Part shown: positions 45,072-60,385 of the stretch, piece by piece
How the letters are laid out: each line of letters opens with the position of its first letter
Numbering within the stretch: the first letter of the stretch is position 1
Assembly: GCA_027382625.1 (NCBI GenBank)
Contig: JAJKFJ010022336.1
Span: forward strand, 62,001-126,000
DNA: 64,000 nt
Source of the DNA: Tetmemena sp. SeJ-2015
Lineage: Eukaryota > Ciliophora > Spirotrichea > Sporadotrichida > Oxytrichidae
Direction: 5' to 3'
Position numbers and translations under genes: made by a program
The notes under the pieces: model-generated
What the model saw: the letters and a program-made list of their open reading frames with translations, nothing else
Database searches by the model: none
Told to the model about the DNA's origin: nothing

Positions 45072-47317
45072 TCAAGCAATATGTTTTTACTTCTTGCAAC
45101 CAGGATTACACAATGAGCATTTATTGCAGCAACTAAAGTATTAGTTCGCTCCACATCCTCTACAGCTATAGAATTTTCATCTTCCCGGGATGAAAACTAC
45201 AGCTTTCATCTGTATTGTGCAGTGGGATAAACATCAGTCTGCATTTTTAGCACTTCTTCTGACTCACTTTACCACTTTAGAAGCTTAAAACTATTTTTTC
45301 TAAGAGCTCCCCATTAAATAATCAATATATATAAGGTAATTTTGATGGGCAAGTATTTATCTTTTCTCATCAAGTTCTGCTATCTTCTATATCAAATGGT
45401 TTTACAAATACTCTGCAATCCTTTATTTCTCTAATGCTTAATTTTTGGTTCCCTATGTATTCAATTAGTTTTAGTTTTATGAAGAGTCTTTGATTGGTTC
45501 TGGTGAAATCTAAAAGGAGTTGACTTGCAGTTCATTTAAGGAATTAGAATATTTTTATCTGGAGAACTATTTAGAATCGCTTCAGATTATGAGTTTTGAA
45601 GCTTAAAATTGAATAAATTAGAAAGGCTTGATGTCCTATAAGTTCTAATTTAATGAAGTCTACGAACCAGAAAATTGCTTCTATGATGAACTATGCTGGA
45701 ATTATTGAAGCTAGTTAAGTTGAAGATTGTTGTCATTTTGTAGATAGGAATCATTGGCATCAATTTGCTGTTAAGGGAAGTTAAATTCATTTAAAATTAA
45801 AAATGAAATCAAGTTATTAGATGGCTCGAGTGCATGTGCCGCTGACATTGAAGACAAAACAGAATTATTCAGATCATGATTGAAGCTGGTTTAGCTTTGG
45901 GGGATAATGGCTGAGTTATTGAGTTGATTTTAGACCTAAAACTGTAGCTTATTTTAAGTTGAGAGCTGTTTGAATGCTTCAGAATCTTGTGTTGCATCGA
46001 CAAGAAGTGGGTGATGGAAGTCTATCTAAATTTAAGAATCGATAGCAGTAGCTGATTAGTTTAGCTAAACCATCATTTTATTTTCATGTTAAGTTTAAGC
46101 GTTTTAGTCACTAAATACTGGCAAGGTAATCTAATAAATCAATAGACTATCATATATAATCTATTGCTACTGAAATATTTCCTTCTAGGCTCCTAATTTG
46201 AATTCAGAACTAGCCCTCTGAATTCTCCTGTTTTCTTTATCAATATCTGTTAAAGCTTACTGATTTCCTATCTAGAATTAATTCAAGTTATTCGCACTGT
46301 GGCTATAGGTAGTCTATGAGACTTGATTGCTTGGTTGAAGTAATCTCATCAATAGACCTTGATTATGAGATGGAGATCCTTATGAGCGGTCTCTGGATCT
46401 CAGTAGTAAATTTCTTTCCTTTTCAAGATACTTAGCTGTTCTCGTTGACTATTCAATCTAATGGCATATTGAATCGTTCTCCATCATAAAATTTTCTTTC
46501 TCTTTAAACATCTTTATAATGAGTTGCTGTTGATCATCTTAGAATAAGTTAAGTAAGAACATGCACACATACATATTAAATCTATTCTGTCTATCAGGCT
46601 TTTCGTTTTCTTCTCTAGATCCATTTTTTCTAGTGACTATTTATTCAGGGACTCGTTGAATTTTTTCACGATTTCTTATACCTCACTCTCAGTCAAAAAA
46701 TTGTTCTGCTTTTGTCTAACTAGTGAAAGTGGCTCACTCTCCTCCTCCCTTTAACTTTCTCGGTCTTTCTCTTCTTAATTGAGCTGAAGAAGTTCCTGAT
46801 TGTTGAGCTAGTTCATTTGGTGAAAAGTTTAAGTGCCCTCTAAGGGATCGTTATCGAAGTCTGCTTGAGAGATCATAGGGTCATCTTTCAAAAGATAGTT
46901 GGAGGCCAAACCTCTTGACTCGGAAGAGTACTGAGAGTTGAATTAAAGGGAGTAGTTATCATGGCGAGAGGGATGACCTTACAGACGGTTGGGGTATGGG
47001 TTCGATAGTTGTTAAGAGTGATAGTAAAATAGAAAATGAAGTGTACATGCGAGCTGATTTAGTTTTTTGGAGAGAGGCTGTTTTGATGTAGTCTGTGATC
47101 AGAATCATCTGGATACTGAGTATAAGAGGTGAACTCCATCCTATTTATGATAAAACATAGTATTGTTGTGAGGTAGTTGATGGTTGTAATAATCGGTGCC
47201 GTTTGGTGTAGGATACGCAGATGAATTATGAGATGCCCCGCTGTGTTGGTGATTCTTGCTTTCCTTAGAGCTTCCTCTAAACATCTTTTTTACCGAATTT
47301 GCGATGAACTCAGACAT
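45072..47317 (-). CDS. Coiled-coil protein with C-terminal Cys-rich zinc-binding domain
   Basis: ATG 47317 gives MSEFIANSVKKMFRGSSKES. A Gln/Asn/Ser-rich body follows, with Gln and Glu helices such as NQEEKDRESQREEESEPLSL (near 46750) and EKQRIAEYLQNHLIQKIAEL near 45400. It ends in a Cys/His cluster at about 45080-45265: KKCQKCRLMFIPLHNTDESC, then SFHPGKM, then FYSCRGCGANQYFSCCNKCS and LCNPGCKK, TGA 45072-45074. The spacing C-x2-C, C-x2-HPGK, C-x2-CG, CC-x2-C-x2-C-x3-C is that of a small zinc fold. The two halves are in different frames until one A is removed from the A4 run near 45178, so the slip is almost surely an error. An intron starts near the end of the helix KKTKSLIDRI (about 46600). 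Confidence 0.6.
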
Positions 47318-47680
47318 TATAGCTAAACTAGAAAAAGCAAAAACGTTTTATACATCCGATACAAATTCAAGCAATAAGAATTATCTCGATTTAATTAATT
47401 GAAAGGTAATTTATTAATTATAATAGATTTTAGTTTTAAATCGTTTAAATTCAATTTAAGTTTCATAAGAAAAATTCTTAACATCAGGTAAGAAAACTTT
47501 CTCTCAAATTTTGGCTCTGTTTCTAATTTAAGAGTAATTCAATTTATTTATTGAGTTTCAGGTTTGATAGCATTACTTAGATTTTATATATCTAGTTTAA
47601 TTATAGTTTATATTTGAAGATACTGCTGCTTTATATTGAAATAACTGATTTGTTTAACTCTAACTAATTCTATAGTAAAT
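47318..47680. other. Divergent intergenic region
   Basis: 363 bp of AT-rich DNA between the minus-strand start at 47317 and the plus-strand start at 47681. It should hold two promoters; no motif is recognised. Confidence 0.5.
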
Positions 47681-49876
47681 ATGAAAAGAGCCAATAAGAT
47701 AGTTGAAAAGTCCATCAAGACCTAGGTTTTGAACAAAAATGTGGCGTCCTCTAGATCATCTCTTGCCTCCGCTCAATCCGTTAAGCCAAAGTTTAGTATT
47801 CTTCATAAATTATTATATGTATGTTGTTGACTAATAGTACTAGTTCAAAGGTTAATCAAGTGAAGCATACCTCAATACAGGGCGCTCAAAGCTACAAGCG
47901 ATAAATGGTCTCTGAGAATAAAGCAATCGCCATAAAGCCCAATCCTGCTTTAGTCCAAATTAACTTATTAAATTAAGTATAAATAGATGTTGCAAATGCC
48001 ATAGAGATCATCCATCTTATCCATTAAAAGCGTCAACTCACGCAAAGATGAGCTAAGTGCTAAGAGTGGCTTAACATCAGCTGTTAAATCAGATTTGAAA
48101 GCAAAGTACAGTCAAGGCAAAAATGGCTCCGCAACCTAGTATATTAAGATCAGTGATCCCTCTGACAATTTCACCAACTCAACTTAATCATCTACATTAA
48201 GTTTTTACTCTTATTTTCCTCTATTTCAATCAAGCAAACTAGGATTTGTGAATGGCAAAAGCCAAACTTCAGCAGTCTCTTACGACATTATTACCAACTC
48301 AGGTAAAAAGCCTTATACTTACACTTCTCTTAACAATCAGGAGAACAGACCCGTTCTCATAAACTTTATTCCTTAGACTGCAAGCTCATCTCAATTAGCT
48401 AAGAGCCATAATTAATTTCAAAATTATGAAAGTAGATTAAAATCTCCCTCCGTTTTCTCAGCAGCCCCTCTTGCTCAATCTAGTGCTTCCTAATTTTATC
48501 TTATTGAATAAAGAGATATATTAGAGAGATTAAATTTAAGACAGGTCTTCAAAACTCCTAGCCTACCTCTAAAATACCAAGACCTACAATCTCCGCAAAG
48601 AAGATGACTGGAAGCCCCACGAAGAAAGTGCAAGAGAAAAAATCTAATCCATCCAATAAGAGCTCTCCTTGTTCATAGGGATCAGTCAAGAGCTAAAAAC
48701 GCATCAGGATTCCTGGTGTTGGAATTGCCAATATTTATGAGGAAGATGATGAGAGGAGAGCAGCATTTGAGTTTACACTAGAGAAAGACAGCTGCTTGAA
48801 TCAAAGACAGATGGTGTTGAGGTCAGGTCTGCAGGCCTCTGCTGATAAGAAGAAGGTTATCGACTCAATCCATTTTTCGTCTTATTCTCATTATTAATCA
48901 TAGAAAACCTTTCGAGTAAATAGAGCAGTTTAAATAACAGCGCCTCTAAGAAATCTAATAAAACCAGTCCTTAGTCATCTTAAACTTCATCCATCTCAAA
49001 AATCAAGAAGTAGAGCAAAACTTCTCAGAGGTTGGTCTTTGCTGACTCAAAAATCCAAAAAGAGGCGGAAAACATTATGAAGCATATATAAATTGAAATT
49101 ATTATTATGAATCAAAGTTTGAGAGCAAAGGCCCAGCTCTTATCAAATGATAATTAGGACTAGCTGAAATTATTTTTAACTTTATTTAAGAGCTATCAAA
49201 TATGGTCGGAGGAAAGAGAAAATCGCCATCGGTTGCAGACATTGACGGAAATTCAAACCATTATAGCTTAAAAATAAGCGATATAGCGGATGCATTAAAG
49301 GAATTTGAACAGCAAGAGGAGATTATCAACTTTTATAATTATCTTAACAAAAGTTTCTAGTCGTAATCATCTCCAGTCCTTGAAAAAGACATTTGTGATT
49401 CTAAGCATGGAGAATTCCAAACTCTGTTGCTCAATCAAACTAATACAGGTAATACAACAGGTTTATAATCTTGCGTGAATTATCCCTCAGATGATTTCAC
49501 TTTGATGAATGCCTCTATACTCTCCTCTGAGAGATCCTCCCTCGGGCTAACTCCTTCAACTTCTGTTTAGTATCAAGTCCACTATCATGTTTCTAACTCA
49601 GCTGTTATTCAAAAGGAGCAAGTTAAGGAGTTGCAAAGAGAGATATTTTAAGCTGAGAAATAGGAGGAGAAGAAATATGGCTTGGAAAAACTAGTTAGAA
49701 ATATGCTAATGGAGGGAAAAGTTTACTGGGAAGTCAAGTGGCTCAACAGTTTCAATATGTTGTCTTAAAAAGAGCAAGAGACAAGCTTTGAGAATCAAGA
49801 AAATCTACTCAAAGAATATGGACAAACATTTTTAGAGCTAAAGTCCAAATACATCAAAGAGAAGTCATCTGCATGA
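47681..49876 (+). CDS. Ser/Gln-rich protein with C-terminal coiled coil, unknown function
   Basis: ATG 47681 gives MKRANKIVEKSIKTQVLNKN. After a break near 47815-47845 (possible intron starting GTATG) and another near 47970-48000 the frame runs long: SILSIKSVNSRKDELSAKSG (48010), FGFVNGKSQ-like and NNQENRPVLINFIPQ near 48340. Then come TGSPTKKVQEKKSNPSNKSS (48610), RIPGVGIANIYEEDDERRAA (48700) and IADALKEFEQQEEIINFYNY near 49280, ending in a Lys/Glu coiled coil (KEQVKELQREIFQAEKQEEK, near 49620) and FLELKSKYIKEKSSA to TGA 49874-49876. Low complexity in front and a helical tail resemble basal-body or cytoskeletal proteins, but no named domain is visible. Confidence 0.5.
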
Positions 49877-50033
49877 CAATAATGAGGTCAAGAAATACTT
49901 AGATATAGACTTTATCATATGCTTTCCCACTCAATTTTGCATTTTTTTAATCTGTTGTTTCAAATTGAAAATCAAATTTAAACTTGGTCAAAGAACAGAT
50001 ATACAAAGTTAAATTTTGAAATAACTTCCTCAG

Positions 50034-51341
50034 TCATTTCTATTAAGCCTAGTTACTAATTTTCTGATCTAAGCTGATGATGATGAAAATCCCTTATCTC
50101 CCTTTTTCTTTTGATCTCTTAGCGAACTCGTTTGTTCATTTATATTTCCTAGAGTATTAAGTTCATCTACTGCGTTATGGATTGAATTCTTCTATTTAAG
50201 GCGCTCGAGACTAGCAGCTAAGCTTGAAAAAGCTGCCTCTAATTTATCTCCTTCTTGAGAATCTGACTTTTAATCGCTTAGACTAATCGATTCTTATTTA
50301 ATTTTAGCTGACCTCTTTTAGGTTTTGCCAATCTTATTGATTAAAGAAACTTAATTGTTTAAAAAATGAATGGTTATCTTATCCGAAAGTCGAGATAAAA
50401 GAGAAGTTGCACTTTCAGGTATAATAAGTGATATTAACTCTGTAGGATAGCCGATCTGCTACATAACGTCAGAGTTGCGGATATTCCAGGCATACTCTGT
50501 GGGATTCTTAACAAATACATTAATTATGTTCCCATACCTTAAATTGGTTTTTTATACATCTGAGGCTATCTTGCCAATATTAGCACCAAATCGATAGTAG
50601 TCTTTGCTCTTTATTGCATCATTCATGTCTCCTAATTCCACAGCTATGTCCGCATAATTCCAAAACACATTCAAGCCAGTGTCGATACAAAATATAGCAA
50701 AGTGTTTAAAAATATCGTAAGCAAAATCAAGCCAACTAAAAGTATCCACGTTAAACATGTTGTAGATCTGCATTGTATCGTTGTAGATTTCCCAGCACTC
50801 AGAAAATACTGCTGGACCTTCATGAGCGATGAGCATGAAGTTCAGTTGAGCTTCATAACAAATTTTAATTATGAGCATCGTAAGTTGATTTAGGGATACT
50901 GTAAAGACCTTACTCGAAATGATAGCCCAGAACTTTTAAGTACTCGTAGCAATCAATCACATCTCCCCATACTATTTACTTGATTGATAACTTTTACAAT
51001 TATAAATTATTATTAATATTTCTTCTAGAAGTTGAGACAGTGAGCCCTCTGTTGCTTCAAAAAAGGACTGCGCGACATTCGAGGCTGATGTAGCCTTTAA
51101 ATTCTATTTCTCTTTAACTTATTTTTCTAATTTTTCTATTTGAAGTGATTAATTTTAATTTAAATAGTGATTTACTCTATTAGCAAAGTCCTTGATTAGT
51201 TATGAGGGCAAGCATCAACAGGACTGCTGCTACGGCATTTATCATAGAGAAATTCCTAAGTTTGCTAATTTTAGTGGGTGTAAATTTGAATTTATAGTAA
51301 TTGCCTTTGTTTGCTGCAACTGCTTCCCTCGTTGTTGACAT
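50034..51341 (-). CDS. Probable secreted or membrane-anchored protein, unknown family
   Basis: ATG 51341 begins a basic leader (MSTTREAVAANKGNYYKFKF) followed by a hydrophobic segment with a Met start of its own near 51250 (MINAVAAVLLMLALITNQGL), a signal peptide or signal anchor. Then come QNLKATSASNVAQSFFEATE near 51070, GDVIDCYEYLKVLGYHFEQG near 50930 and a long frame: EGPAVFSECWEIYNDTMQIY near 50790, CIDTGLNVFWNYADIAVELG near 50660, RFGANIGKIASDV near 50570. The C-terminus is Ser/Lys-rich (SLSDQKSDSQEGDKLEAAFS, near 50260) and ends at TGA 50034-50036. Paired Cys residues fit a lumenal domain. At least two inserts with TGA are introns or IESs. Confidence 0.5.
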
Positions 51342-52413
51342 TAAATTTAATTTATTAACAGCCTTTTCAAGTTCATAAAATACTAGAGCACATAATCAAA
51401 TTCATAGATTTTAGTCACTAAAATATAAAAACTGAAAATAATATCTTTGAGTCTCGCGAATCTTTTTAAATAATACCAGGCGATATTAATAATCTCTGAT
51501 AATAGTTCTTAATATATCGCTTATATATGCTCTTAAGGTAAATTTAAAAAATAATCTTAAGCGCATATTAAATTTCAATATAAAATTCTCGCTGAATTAA
51601 GTCTAAAAATTAGCATCATATATATATATTTATTTTTTGTGAGTTACAGAAGTTTAAAATTGCAAGAAATGACAAACAAAATCAATTGAAAAGTGATTTG
51701 GAAAGGGATTGAATGTGATTAATTATGATTGAATTTATATTAAATTGAAAGAAATTATATAATTCAAATTTAAATAGTTCAACAAAACAAGAAAAATTAT
51801 AAATTAAATGATTTTGAATTAAAAATTTATTTATCAACATAATTTACAAATAAATTTGTATTATTAAATTATTTAAGCAACAAAGAAGTCAGGTTTTATT
51901 TTTTATTTAGAAAAGAGACGTCTTTATTGGCTTGAAAGGTAAAATTCGATACTTATAAATCCTATCTTTCATTCTAACCTTGCGACTTCTATCCAACTTA
52001 GTTTCTAATCATCCCTGAGTTATAGATTATTTGAGAATGAGCACATAAGATTCTTTGCAGGTAGAGATTTAATTTCAGCAGCTTTTAATTTTATTCCTGA
52101 AAGCAACTTAAACTTTAATTAAACTCAAATTAAAAATTATTCCTTCTGTAAATAGTCAAAATATTATTCTTTTTATCCTCATTTGAGAAATCAGCACTCT
52201 TGTCATGATATAAGTTGAGACCAAGAAGCCCAAGTTTAAAATTTCTTGGCATTTCAGGTGATGGTCTTTGCTAGAAGTTAGTCAATTTAGTTTCAGAGTT
52301 TAGAATATAATTAGCGCATTTAAATCTTAAATTTACACACCCATTACTCTTAGTCCGAGTTTCTTATTCAAAATTTCTTTAAAAGACTACTGCTAAAGTA
52401 CTTTAAGATACAA
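51342..52413. other. AT-rich intergenic region, about 1.1 kb
   Basis: Very AT-rich, between two divergent genes. I see no protein-like frame, structured repeat or terminal repeat. Confidence 0.5.
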
Positions 52414-55400
52414 ATGCTGGCTAATACGAATTGCTCAAATGAAAAAGATCAGCAAATTATTATTGATAATGAGAAGGAGCACAAATCTGAAATAGAAGCG
52501 TTGCATGAATAAGTTAATAACAATGTATCTCTTGAAAAAATAAAAGAAAGAAGGGAAAGTAATTAAAATGCTCAAAATGAAGATATGGATACAGATATAG
52601 AAGATACTGAGACTTAAAACATGATTATCGATTAAGAAGGATCAGATATCCCTATTTTGTAAGAACAAGATTAAGAAGTAATGAACTAAGATTCAGAAAT
52701 TTAAATCCCCTTTCAAATCATAGAAGAGGCTTAAAAATCTCTTCAAATAATGGAGGCTTCTCTTCATTAGCTAAACTCCAGTGATTTATAAGAAGATTTC
52801 TCTGATATTACTGCAATGAAAGAAATAGCTGCTTTTGAAGCTTAATCATCAGTATAGTAAACTTATGGATAAGAGTAAAAGTAAATATCTTAATGCAAAT
52901 AAGAGACTTTGGTATCCATCGAAGTGCTTCTGCAATAGATTCTAAACGATGAATCTAAAAATTCTGAAAATCAATTGACTACAAGTCATTAGACATATGG
53001 AGATCCTTGGATAGAATATGTGTACTAGATCGAGGCCTAAATAGCCGAAAACTAACCAGCTTAAGTTATCATTGACCATGGATTTTTGAAAGTTGCTGTA
53101 AAGTTTTTCTAAAGTAGTTAAAATTAATGGAATAAATTAATTTTAAAGAAATTACTAACTCTACTAAATACTTTAAAGCTCAAACTCTCTCATTTAAAAG
53201 AGAGCAACATCCATAATTTCTTGAGAAAGGCCGAATTAGGGTTTATAGTCTAATCTGATGAGGATTAGTTACTTAAGGTAGACATGAATGGACTTTATAA
53301 CAAGTGGAAAGAATACTATAAGTAGAAGATGCTAAAAATTAAGCAATTGGAGGCATCTACAAATCCTTCATGCTAAGAAATATTGAGCTAAAATACGTAA
53401 ATGAACAGAGTATAAAGAAGCTGAAGTAGATCACCTTTGAGATAAAATACTTAGTAAGATAATGGACTTGTGCAAAAAGAAACACCACCCGTAAGTATGG
53501 GATACAGGAGAACAAATGGGTTTTAGAGTGACCCTACTTACTCATTCTATATGAAACATTATCCTCCTCCTTAGCCAAAAGTGAACTAAAACTCTTCGGC
53601 TTTGTTATATCACAATCCTTACCCGTACTCTATTCCAACTTCTAATGAAATATATCAGAGAGTTAACCCTACTAAAATTATTACAGCTTAAAGCCATGGT
53701 TAATCAGAAGCTCTTTTAAATTCTCCATCAATGGCAACATAATAGCCCAGTTCTAATCAACTTTAGCACTCACAGATTTTAAGTAGTACTATAAAAGCCT
53801 TAAAATAAAAGCCAGCCCCACCTTAACCTACTTTTAATCCAAAAAAGCATCTTCGAGCAGTAAAAATTGAGCATACTCAAACTGTTGCTCAACTCGATGA
53901 GTATTATACCTAGATCATTAGAGAGCAGAAAGTTAAGTCTAGGATGTATCTTCCATACTAACCTTCTGAGCCCCATTTTGAGTAAACTTAAACTCTAAAC
54001 TGGAAGGATCACCATCTATAGATTTAACCAGTAGATCTTGAACTCTTATATAGGTAAATATTGGCTTATAAGTTTGATCTATACTTATAGACAGCAGCAT
54101 GATCAGTACTAAATTTATCAACAAGTCAAAATAATAATCACCAATGATTAATATTCAGGGAAAGAGGACCTAATGCTAAGTTTAATAGCCTAAATCGATT
54201 TGAAAATGCTAAGGTCAAGGCCAGACTATGAAATCGTATAAGAAAAGATCACTTAGTTTAAAAAGACTCTTGAAGATAGCAGACTTTAGAGAATTTAAAA
54301 TGAGGAGGCTGAGAAGGTTGCACTTTAACAACAAAAAGAGGCAAGTGTAGCTGCTATAAGAGAGCAATCAATAAAACAACTTTAAATAATAAAACCAGTA
54401 CCTCATTTTAATCCTCCTACTGGATTGAACTATAATAATCATCATTAGTATCCACCCTAATAACAGTTTTAAGCTCATTCTGAGTATCACTCCTAAAGCT
54501 AATATGGACCTCCTCCAAACTTAATAAATATTCATCAGCAATAGTTTCATCTTCAATTTCAAAATTAGTATGGAGGTGGTAATCCTAGAAAGTTTTAGAA
54601 TAAAGGACCAAAGAGCTATCCTTGCAAGTACTTTCATGGCTATAAGGGATGCATGATAGGGGACCACTGTCTATTTATTCATGAGCACTAGTTCAAGGGA
54701 ATGAGGATAATTTAATTTTGTTTTCTTACTTTCTATGTTTTAATTGGATACCTTATCAAGATATGGAAAGAGTTATTAATGAGTAGTAGGATCGTTACCT
54801 TCTCTTTTTAAAGCATGTGAACTAAGTGTAATAAGAAGATCCTTCTAGAAATTTTTTCTCAGAATAAGATATGAGATAAAATTCCAAGTCACTAAGCTTT
54901 GAATAAATGACAGAAAATGATGCATCTAGTAAAAGAGAGGGAGGTCAGGCTTAATTATATCAACAGGAAGGAGTTTAGCAATAAAGAGTCATTTCAAATT
55001 TATCAGATGCGAATAATTCAAGTTCAACTCACCAAAGGGAGTAAGTTTACCAAAAGTAAGCTCTGGATTTTTAGAAGATACCATAGCAAAATGATAATGC
55101 ACTTTTTAATCAGTTCAATACTTAACAAGGGTTACCCCTATTACCTCTCCCAAAATCAGATGAAAATATTTCAAACGAACAGAAAGAAATGCCGAATTTT
55201 GGGCCCAGTGAGAGATAAAACTAAAATTAAGTCTCTCCTTGCAAAAGTTAACTGAGTGATACTCTTAAACAATCAGACAAAATAGATACCGAATTAAGAA
55301 GTGATTAAAAAGAGCAAGAAATTGAAACGAAAGGATTAAATCAAGAATCTTCTACTATTGAGTAAAATGATATTCAAAAAGATCCGCATATTAATCAGCA

Positions 55401-55884
55401 GACTAAATGTGAAATGAGTTAACCACAATAAAGCATTTCATCGATGCAATAAAGATGCAATTTTTAATCCTAGCAAATTGGCTTTAACTAGATAAATGTG
55501 CCTCCTTTTTAAAGTAATTAGTAGCAAATGAACTTATCTTACTAATTTAGTAATGGATCGTAAAACCCAATTTACAATCCATAGGTTTAATAAAGATTCT
55601 ATTAAAATCCACAAGGTTTCCTTCCCTCTGTTCAGCAAATTTAGCAAGTGAGTTTTTAATAGCATAGCTAACCTATAAATATGCCGATGCCAGTAAATCC
55701 GGTGATGCAACCATAATAAGTGAGCCCAATATAGATCAATCCTTAGAGTATAGAAAAGTTACAGCTTATAAATTATTACTCATATAAGTTTAATTAAATA
55801 ATTTTAAATTCATATTTATATGAGAATAGCAGCTAAAGCAGTAACTCATATCCAAATTTTAAAATATTTCATCTTAGCTTTTGA
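52414..55884 (+). CDS. CCCH zinc-finger protein with long Gln-rich flanks
   Basis: ATG 52414 opens about 335 codons that are acidic and Gln-rich, with a helical part (KLILKKLLTLLNTLKLKLSH, near 53140-53190). An in-frame TGA at 53422-53424 is followed, in the same frame, by another 210 codons rich in Pro, Gln and Tyr. A CCCH zinc finger lies near 54630-54690: CKYFHGYKGCMIGDHCLFIH, that is C-x8-C-x5-C-x3-H. A last frame from about 54820 to TGA 55882-55884 is almost wholly Gln/Asn/Pro low complexity. CCCH fingers bind RNA, so an mRNA-regulating role is inferred. Breaks between 54090-54150 and 54720-54820 are introns or IESs. Confidence 0.65.
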
Positions 55885-56116
55885 ACAAAAATAGAACTTT
55901 ACAATGAATCATAGAACTAATTTTGCTTTGTAAAAATTTTGCAAGGCTTTTGAAAATATTTATGAAAATTTGTTGACCTATTTTGCTGTGTATATATTTT
56001 GCTTTTATAAGAAAACGCATAGAGTAAATAATTTGCTAAATTATGACGATTTCATTTGTATTTTAATTTCAGCTCCTCCCTATTAAATGTAAGACTCGAG
56101 AATACCTAAAAATATT

Positions 56117-59023
<2,907 letters not shown>

Positions 59024-59805
59024 GCATGAGCTGATTTGAAGGTGGCTCAATCGAGCTTAGCCGTGACACTTAAGATGATATGGTGTTTCCGTAATGACAG
59101 CAGTTGTATATGCAGATTTTGAGATATAAAATAAAGCGAATGTACTGCCAGCAGTAGTTGCCGTATAATTTTATATAGTAATACTTTCTCCTAAAGCGAG
59201 AGGTGAAGGGATAGTTTCTTTCTGTGTAATATCCAGCAAATTCTAAATCGAATTTGTTTTCATTTTCAAGTAGATTTAAAAACATTATTTTAAGGGGGCA
59301 TATCAATTTTTTTAAAAAAGAAGTTCGTATTATTCTTTACTAGATATTTTTAATGTTTCTTAGTCACAAAAATATCTATTAATCATAAAATGAAAAAAAA
59401 TGTTGATTACAGAACTAAATTTTACTTGAATTATTTTTTATTGCTTTTTGTGAGTTCTGGATTTATTTAACTGCTTTTATGTAATCCTGATTTTTCATTA
59501 ATTTTATTAGATTTCTTACTAATTAGAATAACTCTTGCTATAATTATTGTGAAAACAAATATGTTTTAATGCCGAGTAAATTAACTTAGCTTTATTAATG
59601 TAATATTAAAGCTCCTCAATTTTCAATAACTAAATTTCATATTATAAACACCCTCATCTGCAATGCATTTATGCCAAGTGCAATAGGAGATTGAAGATTA
59701 AAATTTGAATTTAAATTGAAATTTATAAAAATCTTGCGCTAACTTTACGCAAACTTCTCACATTCACTCCATCATCAGATTTCTATTTGAAGACTTTCAA
59801 TCAGC
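59024..59805. other. AT-rich intergenic region
   Basis: Between the SRPK stop and the next plus-strand start. Open frames here are short and without protein character. No repeat seen. Confidence 0.5.
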
Positions 59806-60385
59806 ATGGACCCACACAGCCAAAGCATGAATACAAGTTAATACGTAACTCCTAATCAGTCCTTCTCCTAGTTCCAACAACAAAACTAGAGTGTCTAAGC
59901 AAATTTATTCGTTAATATTTTGGTGTTCAGGGCAGTTCAAGATTCCAAAGTGCTCACTCAACCAGTGCCAACATCACCTAAGTTGCCCATCCTGGGGCTG
60001 AGCTGCAAGATTCAGCAACAACTTAAAAGCACTCTGCCACTTCCTACCCTTAAATCCTTATATAAATCATAAATAGAATTATTAATCCTGGATTAGATCT
60101 AGCCTGCAAAACTCAGAAGGGATGAGGATGAGATCAATATGCATACAATTGTGTTTAATTACTATAGCTGAGAATTTAATAAAAAAGAGAATTAAATTAG
60201 GTATTAAATTAAAATGGTTTAAATGAGAGGGAGGGTAAGTATCTCAGATTTGAATAATAATTACACCATTCGATTCAGCATGAAATTCTAAGAATTTTTT
60301 ATCCTTGCAACTTTTGCGTGGGAGCGCTCAGTCAAGAGTTATAAGCGACACAAGTTTTAATGAAAATGAGGAAGAGTGCGCTTGA
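59806..60385 (+). CDS. Small Gln/Ser-rich protein, unknown function
   Basis: ATG 59806 gives MDPHSQSMNTSQYVTPNQSF. After QNQSV near 59900 two frames stay open. One reads SRFQSAHSTSANITQVAHPG, which follows on naturally if about 35 bp near 59902-59935 are removed; the other reads VFRAVQDSKVLTQPVPTSPK. Further on are INPGLDLACKTQKG near 60090 and, after an AT-rich insert with GTAAGT near 60235, LRGSAQSRVISDTSFNENEE to TGA 60383-60385. Short, multi-exon, no known domain. Confidence 0.4.

Noticed and set aside
45140..45265. Alternative frame of the zinc-domain region ending REDENSIAVEDVERTN
   Set aside because: It is open, but lacks the Cys/His spacing that appears when one A is removed. Two open frames here are a by-product of having only one stop codon.
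43492..53424. TGA as a regular tryptophan codon
   Set aside because: All conserved Trp positions in SRPK, PP2C, UBE2H and Arp use TGG, and TGA ends several of these genes at the expected length.
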